A DNA stretch of 23,360 nucleotides from a virus, in the IMG/VR virus record IMGVR_UViG_3300022602_001688, positions 1 through 23,360 of that record. The stretch is one strand, 5' to 3'. The notes under the pieces were generated by a model that saw only the letters and a list, made by a program, of their open reading frames with translations, ran no database searches and was not told the DNA's origin. Below, piece by piece: positions 14,944 through 22,645 of the stretch (within the stretch, counting starts at the first letter, position 1; each line of letters begins with the position of its first letter). A program made the position numbers and the translations under genes.

Positions 14944-16073
14944 ACTGTATTAGTGCCTTTAATTTCACCACTCTTGTCTGCTAGCTTAGTCATTTTACCT
15001 AAGCCTAAATGATCGCCAGCGGCTTTGATAATTTCTAAATCTTCATCACTAAATGGTGCCAATAATGGATCTCCTGAAAACGCTCCACCTGCACGTTGAT
15101 GTACTGGCATGTGTTCTGAAGGATCTGGATGACTGCCTGCTAATGCTATACCAAAACGATACTGCAAATAGCTACTACCGTTTGATTTGTTCATGCTAAT
15201 TGCTGGAAAGCTAACAGCATGATTTAGTCCTGCTAAATGTTCGTCTGATAAGTCGTCACTATCACCTTGCCCTGCATATGGCGCATCTGGAGTGCCGGCA
15301 GTCATACTAGCTTTTTCATTTAATTGACGACGAATAAATTCTTGTGCTCGCATTTCTCTTATTACCTTATTAGCATATTTAACCGATTCTGCCGCAGGGT
15401 TCATAGTCTTTGCTGGCTGTTTTTTAACAGCAGGTTTTTTACCCCAAGTAGGATCTGATAAACGTTGTTGTGCTTTGTGCATTAGAGCAAGCACTTCTTC
15501 ATCGCTAAGTTCAGGATTCATTGCATCACGCCATGCTTGGAATTTTTCATCTTCGCTAGCATTAGGATCTTTAAGTATGTCACGCATTGGAGTAGCACGT
15601 GGACCTTCTTCACCGGCACTTGGGTCGTTAGTTTCTTGACGAGCAATAACTCGAAGACTGTTAAGCCCAAACTGTTTATACGGTTCAACGCCGCTCTTAT
15701 CTGGACGTACTAGATATTGGAATGCGTTCTTTTGATCAGCACCTACAATAAGCGTGACATCTGTATATCCGTGTTCTGCTAATCGTGTTAGTACTTTGTT
15801 TAAATCCGGCATTTCGTCAGTAGCAGTATGGAAAATGTGTCCATGCTTTGGAAATACTTTTTTGTATATTGCTAATTTTTCTTCAGGAGTAACTGGATCA
15901 TCTTTACCTACAGTACGACTAACCACAAAATAAGGATCTGCACCTTCTTCACGTGCTTGTGTAATAACGCTACTAGCTAAAAACATGTGTCCTTTGTGAC
16001 CCATGCCACGACCCCAACCGACTACTGCGGTTTTACCTTGTCCTGTGCGATTAAGAAATTCACGTAGTAACAT
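14901..16073 (-). CDS. HxGH nucleotidyltransferase fused to paralog family domain
   Basis: A 390-residue two-part protein. Residues 1-~180 form a cytidylyltransferase/adenylyltransferase-like domain: leader MLLREFLNRTG, then VVGWGRGMGHKGHMFLAS with the HxGH nucleotide-binding motif at 26-29, TPEEKLAIYKKVFP, GADQKNAF, and PRATPMRD standing for the family's S-T-x-x-R motif. It would transfer NMP from an NTP to an unknown acceptor. A Lys/Pro-rich linker leads to residue 241, where MRAQEFIRRQLNE starts a complete copy of the small paralog family (core YLQYRFGIALAGSHPD, tail VSPVAKPKTNKYGI). The second part may also be translated alone from the ATG at 15353. The start at 16073 is set by the TAATG overlap with the upstream stop and an AAGGA site; a longer in-frame form from 16094 reads back into the neighbour's coding region. 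Confidence 0.8.
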   Translation of the reverse strand: MLLREFLNRTGQGKTAVVGWGRGMGHKGHMFLASSVITQAREEGADPYFVVSRTVGKDDPVTPEEKLAIYKKVFPKHGHIFHTATDEMPDLNKVLTRLAEHGYTDVTLIVGADQKNAFQYLVRPDKSGVEPYKQFGLNSLRVIARQETNDPSAGEEGPRATPMRDILKDPNASEDEKFQAWRDAMNPELSDEEVLALMHKAQQRLSDPTWGKKPAVKKQPAKTMNPAAESVKYANKVIREMRAQEFIRRQLNEKASMTAGTPDAPYAGQGDSDDLSDEHLAGLNHAVSFPAISMNKSNGSSYLQYRFGIALAGSHPDPSEHMPVHQRAGGAFSGDPLLAPFSDEDLEIIKAAGDHLGLGKMTKLADKSGEIKGTNTVSPVAKPKTNKYGI

Positions 16074-17920
16074 TAGTCTTTCCTTGGAGCCCAATTTGCT
16101 TGGTCAATAGTTTTAACAAACTGTCCAGGTAAATCGTGTTTGAATTTTCCACCAGGATGTGCTTGCACATATCCTTCTGGTTTTGTTTGTCTAATGCCGC
16201 CGTGTGTGCCTGCACTTAATGAATTAATTACTTTCATCTTTTCATGAGTTAATAATTCAACAGCAGTTAATATTGCATCTAATCCAGGATGGCTTAAAAC
16301 TTTTTGTGATTGTGTATTGCTTAATTTAGACTGTGCCCAGTTTGCAAATTGTTGTTTAACACCAGCAACACGCAAGTTTTGATTAAAGAATGAATATAGC
16401 ACATCACCTGGTTTACTTAACCCAGGTTGTCCTGCAATAAAACTATCAATCAATGCTTTATTTTTCTTAATATAGTCTTCGGCATGCTTTAATCCAGCAT
16501 CGTCTACTTTAGGCGGATGTTCAACATAAGTTGTGCCTTGTACAATTACATCTGGAGTTGATAATTTCTCAGCATCTGGATACCGTGTTTCGTCTGCACC
16601 AATGTGTGTATAGTATCCAGTTGCGGCAACCATAACTTTTGCATTGGCAATCTTTTTACCTAGTTCACTATCTTGTGGAATGTGGAAACTAGTAATGTTA
16701 GGTTGGAAATCATATTCGTGTGTGCTAGGATTTAATTGTGCTGGCTTTAATGGACTGAATAAAATACCACCTTCGATGTATCCTGACTTAGGACTAATCT
16801 TTTCAAAGTAAGGCCATAAATCAGCAAGTCCACGAGCAAATGCTTTACGTTGTTCTTCTTGTCCAGGTTGTGTTGTTCCTGTGCCTAGTACAAACATTGC
16901 AACATCATCTGGATCATTCATCATAGTAGTCACACCACTCTTAGTATGTGTTGTACCACGCTTCATGTAATCCCATGCATTTTTAGGATACATGTGGAAC
17001 ACGCCTTGTTCATCACGACCCCAGTATATAACAGGACTGCCGTCCCATTTTAATTCTATACTACCACCTTTGCTAGTCATGTGACGTAGACGTTCAATAG
17101 CATGTAATCCACCAGTGCTACCATTTGTAAACACTAGATCTTCGATGTGTTGATATTTTCTTCCAACTGCGGGAGCCGCCGCTTCGTTAAGAGGTTGCAC
17201 ATGTTGCCAACTTGAACCTGCGCTTGCTTTTTGTAAAACTTCGTTACGTAATGCTTCGTCTGGAATAGAATCTAAAATAGCTTCCACACTTCCTAAATTA
17301 GTAGCATTAGCTTGTGGTCCAAGCAATTTTTTAGCAATAGCATTTAAGTCATTACTGATGAACTGTGATTTCTTACCTTGTTCATCTCTAGCATATAATC
17401 CTTCATCAGGTGACCATAACATTCCTTTGTGAGATGCTAGTGTACTTAGAATAACTTGCTTGTGTACACCTTTGTATGGGCTACCTTGAGGTATTGCATG
17501 ATGGTGGAACTTATGAACTTTCTCTGCATTGGGTACTGCTTTGATATCCACTTGATAAAATTTACCTTTGAAAGGTAACAAGATATGTACAGTTACACCA
17601 GTTCGTTTTGTTTGTAAGCCTGCACTTTGTAAATATTTTTCTAATTCGATACGAGTAGTTTTTCCATCCTTAGTGCCAAATTGTTGCATTAAAGGATTGA
17701 TGTCAATCATAACATCTAGGTCACCACTTATTTTACCGGGAGTTGGCGTTGCCGCACTACCGATTAAATGTACAGGAGTATGTACACCTTTAAGATACTT
17801 TTCTGTTTCACGTGCCATCTCAGCGGCAATTGCTTGATCGAAACCTTCCGATTCCGGCCAAATATTTCCACCTTCAAAGATGGGCTTTCGTACATTGGTA
17901 AACAATTCTCTTAACAGCAT
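16073..17920 (-). CDS. Pol-beta-type nucleotidyltransferase plus DUF6267/ligase-like protein
   Basis: A 615-residue protein with two enzyme-like parts. The leader MLLRELFTNVRKPIFE ends in an I-F-E protease-like site. Residues ~45-130 form a minimal nucleotidyltransferase domain: LIGSAATPTPGKISGDLDVM gives the GS...DxD pattern (Gly54-Ser55, Asp67/Asp69), and FYQVDIKA supplies a third Asp. From ~255 the protein resembles DUF6267-type phage proteins: ELKWDGSPVIYWGRDEQG near 290 has the KxDG core of covalent nucleotidyltransferases (DNA/RNA ligases), YIEGGILFSP lies near 378, and a late PEGYVQAHPGGKFKHDLPGQ looks like ligase motifs IV/V (EGxV...KxK). It could seal or modify nucleic acid, but the substrate is unknown. 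The stop overlaps the next gene as TAATG; the start is 2 bases after the upstream stop. Confidence 0.75.
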   Translation of the reverse strand: MLLRELFTNVRKPIFEGGNIWPESEGFDQAIAAEMARETEKYLKGVHTPVHLIGSAATPTPGKISGDLDVMIDINPLMQQFGTKDGKTTRIELEKYLQSAGLQTKRTGVTVHILLPFKGKFYQVDIKAVPNAEKVHKFHHHAIPQGSPYKGVHKQVILSTLASHKGMLWSPDEGLYARDEQGKKSQFISNDLNAIAKKLLGPQANATNLGSVEAILDSIPDEALRNEVLQKASAGSSWQHVQPLNEAAAPAVGRKYQHIEDLVFTNGSTGGLHAIERLRHMTSKGGSIELKWDGSPVIYWGRDEQGVFHMYPKNAWDYMKRGTTHTKSGVTTMMNDPDDVAMFVLGTGTTQPGQEEQRKAFARGLADLWPYFEKISPKSGYIEGGILFSPLKPAQLNPSTHEYDFQPNITSFHIPQDSELGKKIANAKVMVAATGYYTHIGADETRYPDAEKLSTPDVIVQGTTYVEHPPKVDDAGLKHAEDYIKKNKALIDSFIAGQPGLSKPGDVLYSFFNQNLRVAGVKQQFANWAQSKLSNTQSQKVLSHPGLDAILTAVELLTHEKMKVINSLSAGTHGGIRQTKPEGYVQAHPGGKFKHDLPGQFVKTIDQANWAPRKD

Positions 17921-17922
17921 TA

Positions 17923-18294
17923 TTAGTCCTTGTACTTTCCAATTCTGATATGCTCTTTAAATTCTTCATGTATTTTAGTACATGCTTCTTTAAGAGTGTC
18001 TTCTTCTAGTTCGTCAGGAAGAATGCGGATAGGATATTCTTTTTTGTATTGTTTGTATGCTTCTTTGATGGCTTCAGCAAACATTTTGCTGTGAGTTGGT
18101 TGCTTACCTTTAACAAGGTCGATACATTTTGATAAAGTTGGGTAAACGTTGCGACGATATACGTTGTCGTCATTGTGCATGTAGTGAATTAAGTCATCCA
18201 CTAGGTCGTAGTCTAATTCGGTTTTATCACCGCTTTTTTTAATAAAATCCAACTCCTTAAAGTTGGCATTTTCTAATAATTCTCTTATTCGCAT
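17923..18294 (-). CDS. Small helical phage protein, candidate head-internal
   Basis: A 123-residue charged, all-helical-looking protein. It begins MRIRELLEN, with an L-L-E site at residues 6-8 like its neighbours. Then come LDYDLVDDLIHYMHNDDNVYRRNVYP, a helical middle with HSKMFAEAIKEAYKQYKKEYPIRILPDEL, and a C-terminal helix HEEFKEHIRIGKYKD. From memory, similar DLVDDxxxxMxNDDxxYR proteins occur in T4-like marine phages; no function is known. It is the first gene after the GATAAATA element at 18341-18348 and starts the candidate head-protein operon. Confidence 0.75.
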   Translation of the reverse strand: MRIRELLENANFKELDFIKKSGDKTELDYDLVDDLIHYMHNDDNVYRRNVYPTLSKCIDLVKGKQPTHSKMFAEAIKEAYKQYKKEYPIRILPDELEEDTLKEACTKIHEEFKEHIRIGKYKD

Positions 18295-18340
18295 ATTAAA
18301 CCCGTAAATTTATTCCTACAGAAAACTCTGCACTTATCAG

Positions 18341-18348
18341 TATTTATC
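18341..18348 (-). promoter_or_regulatory. Candidate T4-type late promoter element
   Basis: The minus strand reads GATAAATA, 47 bases before the start of the 123-residue protein gene, in the 72-base gap after the clpA-linked operon. It is identical to the octamer at 13345-13352. The gap also contains an inverted repeat TTCCTAC / GTAGGAA (18313-18319 and 18356-18362) flanking the element. Confidence 0.5.
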
Positions 18349-18366
18349 GCTTTGCGTAGGAACAAA

Positions 18367-18975
18367 CTATGCTTTGATTATGCGTTCAACCTTAGCTATA
18401 CACCCGCCAAGGTGCATTTTTGCCATGAGTAAGTTGTTATCACCTGTGATATAGAAGTGTGTGCCGCCCCAACTGCGAGGTTTGTTTAAATCCCGTATGC
18501 AACTCTTTGTCATCTTACATTTTGCACTTTTCTCAGCCCATTCTACAAATGGTAGGTTGGGTTGTGTAGTTTTACCCAGCGTAACACGATAATCGTAGTT
18601 CATCTTGGGCATGACAACAGTACCAGCTTCTAAGTTATTAGAAGAGGGTTCGCAAATATATTTTACATTACTTTGATCTATGTTAGCTAAATTATTAACA
18701 AGTTTACGATCATTAGTGTAAATGCTGATCCAGGGACTTTCTACACGAACATCGAATTCTGTTTGTCCTGATAAAGCGTTGGCTACTTTACGTGCGTAGT
18801 CTAAATCGTCCTGTGTTTTGATTGTTCTGAGAGTGTGTTTTCCATTAATAACGACTTTTGTTAGTTTATCTAGCGCATCTTCTATATTCCTAAACACACT
18901 GGCACCGGAACATACCAGTACGATTTTGTACTGGTATTTTCCTCGAAATAAACTTCTAGTAGTCTTAAAGAGCAT
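18367..18975 (-). CDS. Conserved-looking protein of unknown function
   Basis: A 202-residue soluble protein, basic at the N-terminus (MLFKTTRSLFRGKYQYKIVLVCSGASVFRN) with alternating predicted strands and helices. Four cysteines are spaced through it, with a CKMTKSC pair near the C-terminus. The ordered look (KYQYKIVLVC, EFDVRVESPWISIYTNDRKLV, THFYITGDNNLLMAKMHLGG) suggests one folded alpha/beta domain; I do not recognise it. The ATG at 18975 is preferred over the TTG at 18984 because it begins the conserved-looking sequence; either overlaps the end of clpA by 11-20 bases, so translation is probably coupled. Being last in the dnaJ-def-clpA operon, it may be a partner or adaptor of these proteins, but that is speculation. 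Confidence 0.75.
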   Translation of the reverse strand: MLFKTTRSLFRGKYQYKIVLVCSGASVFRNIEDALDKLTKVVINGKHTLRTIKTQDDLDYARKVANALSGQTEFDVRVESPWISIYTNDRKLVNNLANIDQSNVKYICEPSSNNLEAGTVVMPKMNYDYRVTLGKTTQPNLPFVEWAEKSAKCKMTKSCIRDLNKPRSWGGTHFYITGDNNLLMAKMHLGGCIAKVERIIKA

Positions 18976-21250
18976 TTTCGTCAAGTAGCGACGTAACAGG
19001 TTCTGCCGTTAGTAATTGCACCTTAGGTTCTTTTGGAATAGCAATTAGCATTAGCTTGTTGTCTACTACTGTAATATTTAACGCACCACCGTTCTTAAGA
19101 TCACCGAACAACATTAGTTTAGCTAATGGACGTTTGATTTCTTTGTCGATAACACGTTGTAACGGACGGGCACCCATCTTAGGATCGAAACCATTGGTAG
19201 TTAACCAATTAGTACTTTCCTTATCTAGTTTGACTTTAATGCCCTTGTCTTTAACTTGGCCACGCAACTCTTCAATGAACTTGCCAACAATCTTAACCAT
19301 AGTTTCTTTAGCAAGCTTCTTAAATGTAACAATGCCATCTAAACGATTACGGAACTCTGGAGTCAAGAATTTCTTCAAGTCTGCATCGCTATAATCTTTC
19401 TCTTGCCCACCAAATCCAATTGCGTTCTTCTCAGCACTTTGAGCGCCAGCGTTAGTTGTAAGGATAAGCACTAGGTTACGGCAGTCTGCTGATTTACCAT
19501 TTGATCCTGTAATAAATCCATTGTCCATTACTTGCAATAATACAGTCATTACATCAGGATGTGCTTTTTCAATTTCATCTAACAACAATACAGCATTAGG
19601 TGACTCTTGAATACTAGTGATCAATTGACCTGCATTTTCTTCAAAGCCAACATATCCAGGAGGGCTACCAATTAACTTACTAATGCTATGCTTCTCTTGA
19701 TATTCTGACATATCAAAACGTAACAACTTAACACCTAAGTGTTTGCTTAGTGACTTAGCGGTTTCTGTTTTACCAGTTCCTGTTGGGCCCATGAATACAA
19801 ATGATCCAATAGGTTTATTTTCAGATTTAAGACCAGCTTGTGCAACCATAATCTTATCTACAATTTCTGTAATTGCAGTATCTTGTCCGTACACGTCAGC
19901 ATTAACATTAGATTCTAAACTTGCCAAGTTACTAGATTCAGTTTCCATGATCTTTTCTTCAGGCATTTGAATCATTTTAGCAAGTTCGTATTGAACTTCA
20001 CGTTCGCCGATAATGCGGTCATCACTAATCTTCAAGTTAAAGCGTGAGCAAGCCAAATCAATCAAGTCAATTGCTTTATCCGGCAACTTCTTGTCTGTTT
20101 GATACTTAACACTTAACTTAATAGCGGCATCGATTGCATCATCACGAATTTTAACACTATGGAAACCTTCATAGTATTTCTTAATACCTTTAAGGATCTG
20201 CTTAGTAACTTCCATGGTAGGCTCGTCAACAGTAATGCGTTGGAAACGACGCATTAATGCACGATCCTTTTCAAAGTGTTTACGATATTCTTCCCAGGTA
20301 GTACTGGCCACAACTTTAATGTTGCCTTTGCTTAAAGCCGGTTTCATCATGTTAGCGAGATCGTTAGCAGAGTTGCTAGCAGATCCTGCGCCAGAGATCA
20401 TATGTGCCTCGTCGATGAACAGCACAGTCTTACCTTTCTTCTGTAGGGCTTTGATAACTAGTTTAAAACGTTCTTCAAAGTCTCCACGGTATTTACTGCC
20501 CGCAAGCATAGCACTAATATCTAAACTATATACCTTGTACTCTTTGAGGAAGTCAGGAACAGAGCCATTTACAATATTAAAGGCAAGGCCTTCTGCAATA
20601 GCAGTCTTACCTACTCCAGGATCTCCTACTAGGATAACGTTATTTTTGCTACGACGACCTAATGCAAGTGCAATATTTTCTAATTCGTCAATACGACCGA
20701 TAACAGGATCGATCTTTTGCTTTTGCACCATGTCATTTAAATTGCTAGTAAACGCTTTTAGTGCTCTTTCGCCTTGTTGGTCGCCAGGACCTTGCGATTC
20801 TTCTTGATCAACTTCATCAGTGGCATTGTTAATGAAATCGTTAAATTTATCTTTGTCAATATTAGCTTTTTGGATGTAATAAAAACTCCAGCTACGTTTC
20901 TCGCCCATCATGGCAAGGAATACGTCCGTAGGTTCAATACGCTGACGTCCGTTAAACAACACTTGTGTGAACGCACGATTAAGTACACGCTCTACGCTTT
21001 GTGTCTTTTTAGGTTTAACTACAACATCTTGAGTGGTAATTTCTTCGCATTTAGTTTTTAAATATTCGCTTAACTCATTTCTAAGTGAAGTTGAATTTGC
21101 ACCAAATCCGTCGATAGCACCACTAAACGATTCTTCGGACAGCATAGCAAATAGAAGATGCTCTATTGTAAGGTATTCGTGATGTAGTTTCTTAGCAGTA
21201 TCAATTGCTTTTTCAAAGACTGCTTGTAGGTTATCACTTGGTTCTACCAT
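18965..21250 (-). CDS. clpA: ClpA-like ATP-dependent Clp protease ATPase subunit
   Basis: A 761-residue AAA+ unfoldase, essentially the length of E. coli ClpA (758). In order: Clp-N repeat domain (residues ~1-145, AIDTAKKLHHEYLTIEHLLFAML), D1 with Walker A GDPGVGKTA near 210 and Walker B LFIDEAH near 278, D2 with Walker A GPTGTGKTE near 493 and Walker B LLLDEIEKAHPD near 556, and the D2-small domain NRLDGIV...GARPLQRVID. It lacks the long M-domain coiled coil of ClpB/ClpC, which supports ClpA. A ClpP-docking loop, NAIGFGGQ (IGF tripeptide near 612), is present, so the protein should be able to form a protease with host ClpP. The ATG at 21250 overlaps the deformylase gene by 17 bases. No phage clpP or clpS is seen in the window. 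Confidence 0.96.
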   Translation of the reverse strand: MVEPSDNLQAVFEKAIDTAKKLHHEYLTIEHLLFAMLSEESFSGAIDGFGANSTSLRNELSEYLKTKCEEITTQDVVVKPKKTQSVERVLNRAFTQVLFNGRQRIEPTDVFLAMMGEKRSWSFYYIQKANIDKDKFNDFINNATDEVDQEESQGPGDQQGERALKAFTSNLNDMVQKQKIDPVIGRIDELENIALALGRRSKNNVILVGDPGVGKTAIAEGLAFNIVNGSVPDFLKEYKVYSLDISAMLAGSKYRGDFEERFKLVIKALQKKGKTVLFIDEAHMISGAGSASNSANDLANMMKPALSKGNIKVVASTTWEEYRKHFEKDRALMRRFQRITVDEPTMEVTKQILKGIKKYYEGFHSVKIRDDAIDAAIKLSVKYQTDKKLPDKAIDLIDLACSRFNLKISDDRIIGEREVQYELAKMIQMPEEKIMETESSNLASLESNVNADVYGQDTAITEIVDKIMVAQAGLKSENKPIGSFVFMGPTGTGKTETAKSLSKHLGVKLLRFDMSEYQEKHSISKLIGSPPGYVGFEENAGQLITSIQESPNAVLLLDEIEKAHPDVMTVLLQVMDNGFITGSNGKSADCRNLVLILTTNAGAQSAEKNAIGFGGQEKDYSDADLKKFLTPEFRNRLDGIVTFKKLAKETMVKIVGKFIEELRGQVKDKGIKVKLDKESTNWLTTNGFDPKMGARPLQRVIDKEIKRPLAKLMLFGDLKNGGALNITVVDNKLMLIAIPKEPKVQLLTAEPVTSLLDENAL

Positions 21251-21752
21251 TTATTTTCCTTTTTTTCTTAAGTTGTTTCTTCTTTGCTAATGCCAATTTC
21301 AATGGGCTAACTTTGTTTGTAAAGCAAACGCCATTCAAGTGATCTAATTCATGTAAAAACACTCTAGCATCAAGGCCCATAAGTTGTATTGTACGCTCTT
21401 TTCCGTCTTTGTCAATGTATTCGGCAGTTACTTGATTTGGCCGAGCCACTTCCAACCATAAGTCTGGAAAACTTAAACATCCTTCTTGACCTGTTTGAGT
21501 TTCTTCACTTACAGAAATTATTTTCGGATTAAACAAACCAAACGGCTCAGCGTTACTTGGACGCATTACAAACACACGCCTAGTTAAGCCTACTTGATTT
21601 GCCGCAAGGCCAATACCATTGTTAGCCTCCATAGTTTTAATCATAGCTTCTTCTATAAATTGTGCGTCAGCTATGGACTGCGGATGATCGAACACCCATT
21701 CTACTGTATTCTCTTTTAATACAGGGTCATTATCTTTGACTAATTCTAGCAT
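21234..21752 (-). CDS. def: Peptide deformylase
   Basis: A 172-residue metalloenzyme that removes the formyl group from the N-terminal methionine of new proteins. All three motifs are intact: GIGLAANQ at residues 46-53, EGCLS at 90-94 (metal-ligand Cys92), and HELDH at 134-138 (metal-ligand His134 and His138, catalytic Glu135). The length is like bacterial enzymes and longer than the clipped forms known from cyanophages. The C-terminus is a strongly basic tail, KKKQLKKKRKINGRTK, that could contact the ribosome. Both ends overlap neighbours (23 bases with dnaJ, 17 with clpA), so the three products are co-translated. A phage copy would raise deformylation capacity when phage proteins are made in bulk. 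Confidence 0.96.
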   Translation of the reverse strand: MLELVKDNDPVLKENTVEWVFDHPQSIADAQFIEEAMIKTMEANNGIGLAANQVGLTRRVFVMRPSNAEPFGLFNPKIISVSEETQTGQEGCLSFPDLWLEVARPNQVTAEYIDKDGKERTIQLMGLDARVFLHELDHLNGVCFTNKVSPLKLALAKKKQLKKKRKINGRTK

Positions 21753-22587
21753 TTAAGGCTTTCAACTCGGCAATTATTGTGGGATCAGTAACCTTTGGAG
21801 TTACAATGTGTACTACGCTAACAAATCTTCCTCGTTGGTTCGAGTTAATATTTTTAAACCCGTTGCCATGACTTGCAAATTCTACACCTGTTTCGACTCC
21901 TGCTCTAATTTCTAATTCTAATTTAGAGCCAGTTAGTGTTTCCACAGTTTTTTTGCAACCTATCATCGCTTCGATAGGATTGATCTCTACATTAGTAAAC
22001 AAATCATCTCCTCTACGTTCGTATTTAGGATGAGGAGTAACTACTACTGTAACATTTAAATTGCCTCTTGGCATTTGCGGAATACTATCATCTCCTAGTC
22101 CGCTATATCGAATAGTATCTCCGTTGTTTACACCTGCTGGTAAGTCGATAACTACATTTTGATTACGACCGCTAGGTAATTGGAAACTAGCTTCTACTTG
22201 TTTGCCAGTAAATGAATCAACTAAACTAATTTGGCATTGAATATTCAAGTCTCTATTTCGACGAGGTTGTCCACGCATGTGTCCAAATATATCTCCGAAC
22301 GGATGACCTTGTGGAAACCCACCACCAAACATGTGTCCAAACGGATCGAATCCACCGCCTTGGTTAAAATGGAATTGTTGTGCATCTCCAAATTGGCGTT
22401 TATGGTCGTACTCTGCTTTTTTCTGGGCATCGCTTAGTGTATCGTATGCCACACTGATATCTTTAAACTTGGCTTGATCTCCACCTTTATCCGGATGATG
22501 CTTATTAGCCAAACTTCGATAGGCCTTTTTGATCTCATCAGGGCCTGCGCTTTCGCTCACCCCTAATATTTTATAAAAATCAGTCAT
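21730..22587 (-). CDS. dnaJ: DnaJ/CbpA-like J-domain co-chaperone
   Basis: A 285-residue Hsp40. Residues 1-~68 are a J domain with the HPD motif at 31-33 (NKHHPDKGG), which stimulates DnaK ATPase. A Gly/Phe-rich region follows (FNQGGGFDPFGHMFGGGFPQGHPFGDIFGH), then two C-terminal substrate-binding beta domains (VDLPAGVNNGDTIRYSGLGDD; NVTVVVTPHPKYERRGDDLF). The four CxxCxGxG zinc repeats of DnaJ proper are absent, so it is a type II (CbpA-like) co-chaperone that must use host DnaK, as no dnaK is seen here. It is the first gene of the proteostasis operon, directly behind a consensus promoter. The GGAG ribosome-binding site is 13 bases from the ATG, an unusually long spacing, and lies in the right arm of the 22598-22640 palindrome. 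Confidence 0.95.
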   Translation of the reverse strand: MTDFYKILGVSESAGPDEIKKAYRSLANKHHPDKGGDQAKFKDISVAYDTLSDAQKKAEYDHKRQFGDAQQFHFNQGGGFDPFGHMFGGGFPQGHPFGDIFGHMRGQPRRNRDLNIQCQISLVDSFTGKQVEASFQLPSGRNQNVVIDLPAGVNNGDTIRYSGLGDDSIPQMPRGNLNVTVVVTPHPKYERRGDDLFTNVEINPIEAMIGCKKTVETLTGSKLELEIRAGVETGVEFASHGNGFKNINSNQRGRFVSVVHIVTPKVTDPTIIAELKALNARISQR

Positions 22588-22597
22588 AGTCGTAAAA

Positions 22598-22640
22598 ATG
22601 CTCCATTAATATAGTAATTATACTATCTTTAATGGAGCAT
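22598..22640 (-). terminator. Long palindrome / intrinsic terminator
   Basis: Perfect 12-bp arms ATGCTCCATTAA / TTAATGGAGCAT (22598-22609 and 22629-22640) enclose a further 6-bp stem ATAGTA/TACTAT with a four-base loop. On the minus strand it is followed by a run of five T. It lies after the small secreted-protein gene and would end that transcript. The same DNA holds the core of the dnaJ promoter. Confidence 0.72.
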
Positions 22641-22645
22641 GTCAA
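22617..22645 (-). promoter_or_regulatory. Consensus sigma70-type promoter for dnaJ-def-clpA
   Basis: On the minus strand TTGACA (22645-22640), a 17-base spacer and TATAAT (22622-22617) match both hexamers and the optimal spacing exactly. The -10 box sits at the centre of the palindrome at 22598-22640. Transcription should start near 22610, giving a leader of about 22 bases before dnaJ. Confidence 0.85.

Noticed and set aside
16074-16094. Upstream start for the nucleotidyltransferase-fusion gene
   Set aside because: It would overlap the coding end of the preceding gene, and the TAATG junction with AAGGA upstream supports the ATG at 16073, which also restores the shared MLLRE(F/L) leader.
18313-18362. 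Inverted repeat TTCCTAC / GTAGGAA as a terminator of the clpA operon
   Set aside because: The 7-bp arms are 36 bases apart with no T run; too weak to call beyond a note at the late-promoter entry.
20214-20807. Open frame of 197 codons on the plus strand
   Set aside because: It lies wholly inside clpA on the opposite strand, has no recognisable domain or ribosome-binding site, and runs against all other genes.
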